Assembly (NCBI GenBank): GCA_010093515.1
Contig: MU001695.1
Location: 126,750 to 190,749, forward strand
Direction: 5' to 3'
DNA length: 64,000 nt
From: Lineolata rhizophorae
Taxonomy: Eukaryota > Ascomycota > Dothideomycetes > Lineolatales > Lineolataceae
The notes under the pieces were generated by a model. The model was not told the DNA's origin. It did not search any database and worked only from the letters and a program-made list of their open reading frames with translations. The first letter of the stretch is position 1; each line of letters begins with the position of its first letter. Positions 58,805 through 64,000 of the stretch are shown here, piece after piece. A program made the position numbers and the translations under genes.

Positions 58805-59273
58805 TTATTTGGCCGGCTCGATACCAAGATGGTCCGTCTGCTTCAGCCTTCGGGCTCCACTGTCCGCCCTCGCCTGTCCGGCGGCGGCCAGGCTGCCTGC
58901 TCCAACCCCTTGAGCCCGAGCGGCGGATTGCTGCTCTTCCTCGGCGTAGTACGACCCGTCGTCCTTTAGCTGCTGCGACTTCTTCGAGCGTCCACTGAAC
59001 ACGCCGCTAACGGCCGCAAAGAGATTGAGGTTAAGTCCGGCCTGTGGTGCAATGGCGCCGATTAGCTTATGCATGTTGCCAATGTACCCTCCCGGCAGGA
59101 AATATCGAAGGCGACAAGTTTTGAGCACGCCGATGCAATTTTCCTTCCCTTGGGCAAGTAAAACTTACGGATGCGTTTGCGCTGGCATGTTGTTCCTGCG
59201 TCTCTATCTGCCTGACCTGTTGGGCCGCCGGATCGACTTTGGCGACTTGACGATTCTTAGAGGACGAAGGCAT
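58805..59273 (-). CDS. Possible small two-exon gene, hypothetical
   Basis: Proposed exons 59273-59169 and 59041-58805, 113 residues. Exon 1 (MPSSSKNRQVAKVDPAAQQV and on) ends at a perfect GTAAGT donor. The acceptor CCACAG at 59042 keeps frame and has a GCTAATC branch-like site about 20 nt before it. Exon 2 encodes AGLNLNLFAAVSGVFSGRSK, then a Lys/Gln/Glu-rich, Ala-rich hydrophilic tail. An alternative acceptor at 59066 would include LIGAIAPQ. The encoded region between (GGYIGNMHKLIGAIAPQ) looks protein-like, so the true junction is uncertain. No family recognised; one short hydrophobic stretch may be membrane-associated. Confidence 0.4.
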
Positions 59274-61430
59274 ATCGGCCAACTTTCTGGTGGTCAATTG
59301 CACGTCTAGCGAAATGCTTTCCTAGGCTCAACGGCGAACATGGGGACCGTAAGCCGTTACGACGGCGGGCCGGGTACTTGTATGGTGATTTGCGGGATGA
59401 TGTCACAGTCACGGTCACGTGCTGGACCCTGAAACCGGTTTTAGCTCCGGTCGATCTACCTTGCCAGGCACGACAATCCCAAGCAATTCGAATTATGTAT
59501 AAATATTCTGCTTGTGCTCGTACTAGCGAAGGTGAGCATGCATCTGTCCAATAGTCTACTTAGCATTGCGGGTTAAAAGCAGATACACAGCATTTGTTGC
59601 CGCAAGTACATTTCTGATAAGTCGACGCGAACACCACTAACGCCATTTCACTTTGTCTGTCTTCCAGGCGTATTAGATTGGACGGGTCGCGTAAAGCAAA
59701 AATGCTCTATCCGATAGCGACGAGAACAAGAGTTTCTAGTGGTTCCATCCTAATTTCGAGCGGTGTTGGAGAAACGCAGGCAGACAACGAGAAGCCTGGT
59801 CACCTGGGCGGCGAAGACTATCACTCCTTTGATCCCGCGTAGTAGATCTGCCGGTGGTGACCCGTGGTACGAACTCGGAGATTTCTGTTTCAGAGTGGCA
59901 GCGAGTGCATCTTTATGTATGTAGCCTGCGGAAATAAGTAGTCCAAACCGCCCTGCTGAGGCGCCTCTCGTATCCCGGAGCATCGAACAGTGTAACGCGG
60001 AAATCTGCAGGGACTTTTGAAAACAATCCCGATCGGTGAAAATGGGACTTGTCGCCTACGTCTACCCGGATAGACTTATTCTGTGACCAACCAGATAGAA
60101 GGCCACTAAGCAACGCGGAGGTGGAAACATTGCCCATCATCCAATGGTGACGCGCGCATGAGATAGTTGTGGCTTGTATGTAGTTGCATTGTTGATGCAA
60201 GGCGGCACGTGGTATGATAAGAATAGCGAGGGTTTCTGGACTAACCTGTTGCGCGCCGTTATGAGAGCGTACGTGATCATTTAGGCTCAGGAAGGCTCCG
60301 AATCTGAGTCGTGCCTTGGCTTGTTTCGACACCCATGTATGCTCCATACAATATCGCGATTTCGAAAACCCAAAAGGACCACTTCAATTGCCTTCGGACT
60401 TAATTACGAATCGAAGGGTCGGACCCAAGCTGAAGGTATTTACCTAGTATGTTATGGTTTTCTTTTTTTAATTTCGTGTGCTATATCATCGATATGTAAG
60501 GAATTAAAGTGCCCTAACCAAATAAGTCTGAGTTGGCATAGCGTTCGCAAGGTGATGTATACCTGAGGGACCCGCGAACTCGGTACTGGAACCACGCGAG
60601 GACGAGTTGTGGCCCTTCGGTTCATATTCGTCGAAAAACTTGATATCGACGGCAATCTGCGTGGTTCTTCGGTCGCTCGCGTTCGTACGGTGAACTGAAC
60701 CAAGGCGAGGATTTTATTTTAAGAAATTAGGACCGTCAGCTGAAAACCGGGAAGACAAAGCCGGGCATCCGTCGCCCTTCGGGTTGCACCTGCGCACAAG
60801 GGGTACACACCTGCCTGGCGTGTTGGAGCCTGACTGCGGAGTGCATATGCAGCCTCGGCAGGCGTGATACATAATATGCAGAGGGGGGGAAGTGAGATGG
60901 AATCCGTCGGACGGGCTGCAAACAGCCTCTGGCCTCTGGCCGGACACCATTTCGGGCTCAGCCACGACGACAGTGTTCCTGCTGAACGGTCGCTAGTGTG
61001 CAAAGTAAGCAAACCAATTTAAATCTTTTCGCGTCCTTGCAAGATTGCACCAGTCAGCGACGGCGAGCGCTCGCAAGGCTACGATAGCGGATCACTTGGC
61101 ATGTGATGATGCGCGACAGACCGGATCGCGGAGAGAGCCCTACGCACGACGGGCTATGTAGTTCTCTTTCTCGTTACTGTCAATTTCGCCGTATGCCACC
61201 TGCCGGCCGAAGCGGCGGCTGCCATCTTTTTTTTTTTCCTTTTTTTTGAAGCATCACAAGCGCGGGTGGTGTCGCGGGAAGGACGAGCGCGCGTGGCGTG
61301 TTCTAGAAGGCCACCCCCTGCGGCCACGAGATGGGCTCAGCCAACCACAGCGGCGAGGCCGGCCACATTCGTCTGTCTTCATCTCACCCGCGCACGTGGA
61401 GGCTGCCGGCGCTCCGCTCGCTCGCTCGTG

Positions 61431-61455
61431 TATGTACGTAGTACGTATGTACCTA
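61431..61455. repeat. Longest copy of the dispersed palindromic motif
   Basis: A 25-nt tract centred on TACGTAGTACGTA, nearly self-complementary over most of its length, the longest example in the window. Another, TGCGTACGCAGTATGTA, lies at 62147-62163. Confidence 0.65.
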
Positions 61456-62599
61456 CTTAAGGTTTGGGTGTGTGGCGGCGCCCCGGGCGAAACCAGCCGG
61501 CCTTGAGTCAGAAGCTCAAAGGCCATGCCTGATTCCCGCCTAGCCGCCCGGAAAGGGGGTAGGGGAGGGGCTACGGCCTACCAGGAAGTGCCGCCGCGCG
61601 GCCGCGGCCTCGTTACGATTTGCAGTTTCGGCGCCCGGATGCGCAGGTGAAGGCGAGCCTGTGCTCGGTGCTGAGGTTCCTGCTGCAGCTCGGCGGTGTC
61701 GTTCGTCGGCCGGCAGGCGGCCATTTTACTCTTTTATCTTTCCCATGCCGGAGAGTGGGGACGTTTCGCTTTGAGGCGTCTGCGACCGATAGCCCAGATA
61801 TGTACGTCTCATCCGCAGCCGCCCACTTGTATTTCCGGCAGGCAAGCTTCGACTGACGTTAGAGCGTCACGCTCGCGTCTCCTCGAAAGGGAAGGACCAA
61901 GAGGGGAAAAAAAAGAAAAGGAAAAAGGAGAAAGGACTAAAAAAAAGGGGGGGTGGGCCGCTAGTACATGGGCGGCGGACGGTAGGGCAAGAAACGTGGG
62001 GAGGTGATGCAGAGCGGAGAGGCTCCAAGGTGGTCGAAGCGTCGAGAGCGCGGCGATGGACCGATGCTACTACCTATAGCGGGAAAAGCCCCTACATGGG
62101 ACGCTGGATAGCGCCAAAAAGGCCAGACGCTTATTGCGTGTTGCATGCGTACGCAGTATGTAGCTATACGTAGGAGGCAGACAAGACATTTGCACTAGAC
62201 GATACCGTGGTCCGGCCGGTGGGTATAGGTAGGCAGGCGCCGAGCAGGCGGTCTTGAGGCCGACGAGCAAACATTGGCGAGCGGGTAAAGCGGGAGATGC
62301 ACGACATCAGGAGGTTCAGGGCGAGCGGAAAGTCGGGGGTGGAGACGAGCGAGTCCAATCCGGCGCAGCAGCGCTGCCCGGGCTGGAGAGGATGGCCGGC
62401 GGGCCTGGCGGTGGGCAACGGCGCCTCCAGGCCCGGGGGCGGCGGGCGGCGGCTGCAGCAAGAACGTGGCACCCCCTGCGCAGGCCGTGGCCGGCTGCAG
62501 CGTTGGGCGGAGCGCGCTGCCGCCAACCCAAACGCCCCGTCGCCGCGTGGTGGCTGCCGCTGCGGTTGGTCCGCGGCCGGCGGGCCCCGGCGGCCCCCT

Positions 62600-63023
62600 C
62601 GCCCCCCGGCGCGCCCCCAGCCCGGAGCGCCCGCGCCTCCCCCAGCCGCGCCCGTTGTTCGTTCGCCCCGATCGCCCCAAAACCCCCCAAAGCCCCCCAA
62701 ACGCCGCCCCAAGAGACCCTCCCCAACCGTCCCCGGCCCTTTTCCTGACGCCCGCTCTTGTCCTTTTCTTCCTTCGGCCTCTCCCTCTCACCTCCGCCCT
62801 CCGCCCTCCCGCGTCGCCGCCGCCCGTCTCCACGCCTTCCCGCGCCGCCGTCGTGCCCGCCCGCCCGCCCGCTGCTGCTCGTTGCTGCGTCGCCGCCGCC
62901 GAGCGCCCGCCCAATTGGCCCCTCCCGTCCCGACCTGCGTACGCCCGCCGCCGCGCCGCGCCCAGGCTCCTCGGTGATGAAAAGCGCCCTTGCCTCGCGA
63001 GCGCTGTGTCTCCGTCGGCACCA
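62600..63023 (+). promoter_or_regulatory. C-rich promoter/leader of the kinase gene
   Basis: About 400 bases of CCCC- and CTCC-rich sequence directly before the ATG, as often seen upstream of fungal genes without a TATA box. No specific factor site is claimed. Confidence 0.4.
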
Positions 63024-64000
63024 ATGGGCAACTCCAACGGCAAGCCCGTCGTCTTCACCGACGAAGGTGCGTGTCTCGCCGCCGCCGCAAGCGGTCCCCT
63101 GACCCTCCAGCCCCTCCTCGCGCCCGCTCGTCTCCAAACAACCCCCTCCCCGCGCCCGCCGTCGTCCCAATTTTAGGCCGCACCGGACGGAGACACGTCC
63201 CTCTAACCTAGCCCGTCCCTGTAGTGAACCTCAACCATTTTCGCCTCCTCCGCGTGGTCGGCAAGGGCGCCTTCGGCAAGGTCCGCATCGTCGAGCGGAA
63301 AGACACCGGCCTCACCTTCGCCCTCAAGTACATCCGCAAAGATGAGGGTATGGCCCCGGCTGGCTTCCCGCCGCGCATCTCGGTGTCCGACGCCGACTTG
63401 CGCTGCCTCCGCACGCTGCCGTGCGCTGACGTAGTGTAACAGTGGTGCGATCGGAGAGTGTGCGGAACATCCTGCGCGAGCGCCGAATGCTCGAGCACCT
63501 TAACCATCCCTTCCTCTGCAATTTGCGCTACAGCTTCCAGGACATTGAGTATCTGTACGTTGTCGTACTCTCCCCTACGGCACCGGCGGGGCCGAGTCGC
63601 CCTTTACGTCGACGATTGCGCCATGTGGACGTGCGTCAGGGGTGGTCTTAATATAATAGGCTGATGACTTGCAGGTACCTCGTGGTCGACCTCATGAATG
63701 GCGGGGACCTCCGGTTCCACATCTCGAGGAAGACCTTCACGGAAGAAGCCGTCCGCTTTTGGATCGCCGAGCTTGGCTGCGCTCTCCGCTACATCCACCG
63801 CCAAGGCATCGTCCATCGAGACGTTAAGCCGGATAACGTCTTGCTGGACTCGGACGGCCACGTCCATCTCGCCGATTTTGTAGGATTCTGCCCGCATCTG
63901 ACGCTGCGGCTGCATGCACCGATATGCTGACCTGCGCTAGAACGTTGCATCCGATTTCACGCCGCACAAGCCGCTCACAAGCAAATCCGGCACCTTGGCA
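63024..64000 (+). CDS. STK32/YANK-family Ser/Thr protein kinase, 5' part (runs off the window)
   Basis: Exons 63024-63066, 63225-63347, 63443-63554, 63675-63879 and 63941 onward; 181 residues visible. MGNSNGKP is an N-myristoylation-type start. The kinase domain begins [20 protein letters not shown] (residues 15-34), with the ATP-anchoring Lys49 in FALKYIRK, then [32 protein letters not shown], the catalytic loop HRDVKPDN (140-147, Asp142) and ADFNVASDF in place of the DFG motif. [15 protein letters not shown]-like order and the myristoylation site are characteristic of human STK32A-C (YANK) kinases, AGC-group members of poorly known role. The C-terminal lobe and tail lie beyond position 64000. 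The four junctions all keep phase. Confidence 0.92.

Larger units (their letters stand above)
59274..63023. other. Intergenic region upstream of the kinase gene
   Basis: 3.75 kb. 59.3-61.2 kb has mixed composition and no motif-bearing frames. 61.2-62.3 kb holds poly-T/A runs and two copies of the dispersed motif (61431-61455, 62147-62163). 62.3-63.0 kb is very GC-rich and, from about 62600, strongly C-rich on the plus strand, probably the kinase promoter and leader. Long frames on both strands here are Pro/Arg/Ala-rich by composition. Confidence 0.5.

Overview
The window is nuclear DNA of a filamentous ascomycete (Pezizomycotina, most likely Sordariomycetes). Evidence seen: GC-rich, intron-bearing genes with short GT-AG introns (51 to about 205 nt, one of 158), CTAAC-like branch sites, large protein families typical of moulds (PDR-type ABC pump, ascomycete laccase with a C-terminal DSGV plug, DUF2433 protein), and long pyrimidine-rich intergenic regions. 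The class assignment is inference from gene content.

Layout. 1-2.6 kb: GC-rich sequence without a supportable gene. 2.6-7.7 kb (-): full-size PDR/ABCG drug efflux pump. 9.4-13.0 kb (-): Kap123/importin-4 type nuclear import receptor, divergent from 14.3-16.5 kb (+), a secreted GH37 trehalase. 19.0-22.0 kb (-): a large secreted laccase carrying a chitin-binding domain, a PAN/apple-like domain and a Thr/Glu/Gly repeat stalk. 22.0-32.5 kb: a 10.5-kb stretch with no supportable gene, strewn with a short near-palindromic motif (TACGGAGTA / TACGTAGTA). 32.5-34.6 kb (-): SLC35C1-like nucleotide-sugar transporter with a 13-nt exon. 35.2-36.6 kb (+): SYLF-SH3 protein (Ysc84/Lsb3). 38.1-39.7 kb (-): RGG-rich conserved fungal protein. 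41.3-45.3 kb (-): Niemann-Pick C1 orthologue. 46.6-48.9 kb (-): DUF2433 phosphoesterase-fold protein with a C-terminal RRM-like/RGG tail. 51.6-53.9 kb (+): Ser-rich conserved fungal protein of unknown role. 54.5-55.7 kb (+): F-actin capping protein alpha. 56.4-58.3 kb (-): Fnx1/Vba-like MFS transporter. 58.8-59.3 kb (-): a possible small two-exon gene. 63.0 kb to the end (+): the 5' part of an STK32/YANK-family protein kinase.

The genes look like an ordinary mix of housekeeping and secreted or transport functions rather than one biosynthetic cluster. Loose functional threads are actin patch and endocytosis (Ysc84-like and Cap1), vacuolar/sterol traffic (Ncr1, Vba-like MFS), and extracellular carbohydrate or phenolic chemistry (trehalase, laccase). 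Gene models were built by hand from splice signals plus protein-family continuity; exon coordinates are given in each entry. No intact or clearly recognisable transposon, retroelement, tRNA, rRNA or CRISPR array was found. The most unusual items are the multi-domain laccase with a Phe axial position, the 13-nt exon, the RRM-like tail on the DUF2433 protein, and the dispersed palindromic motif.
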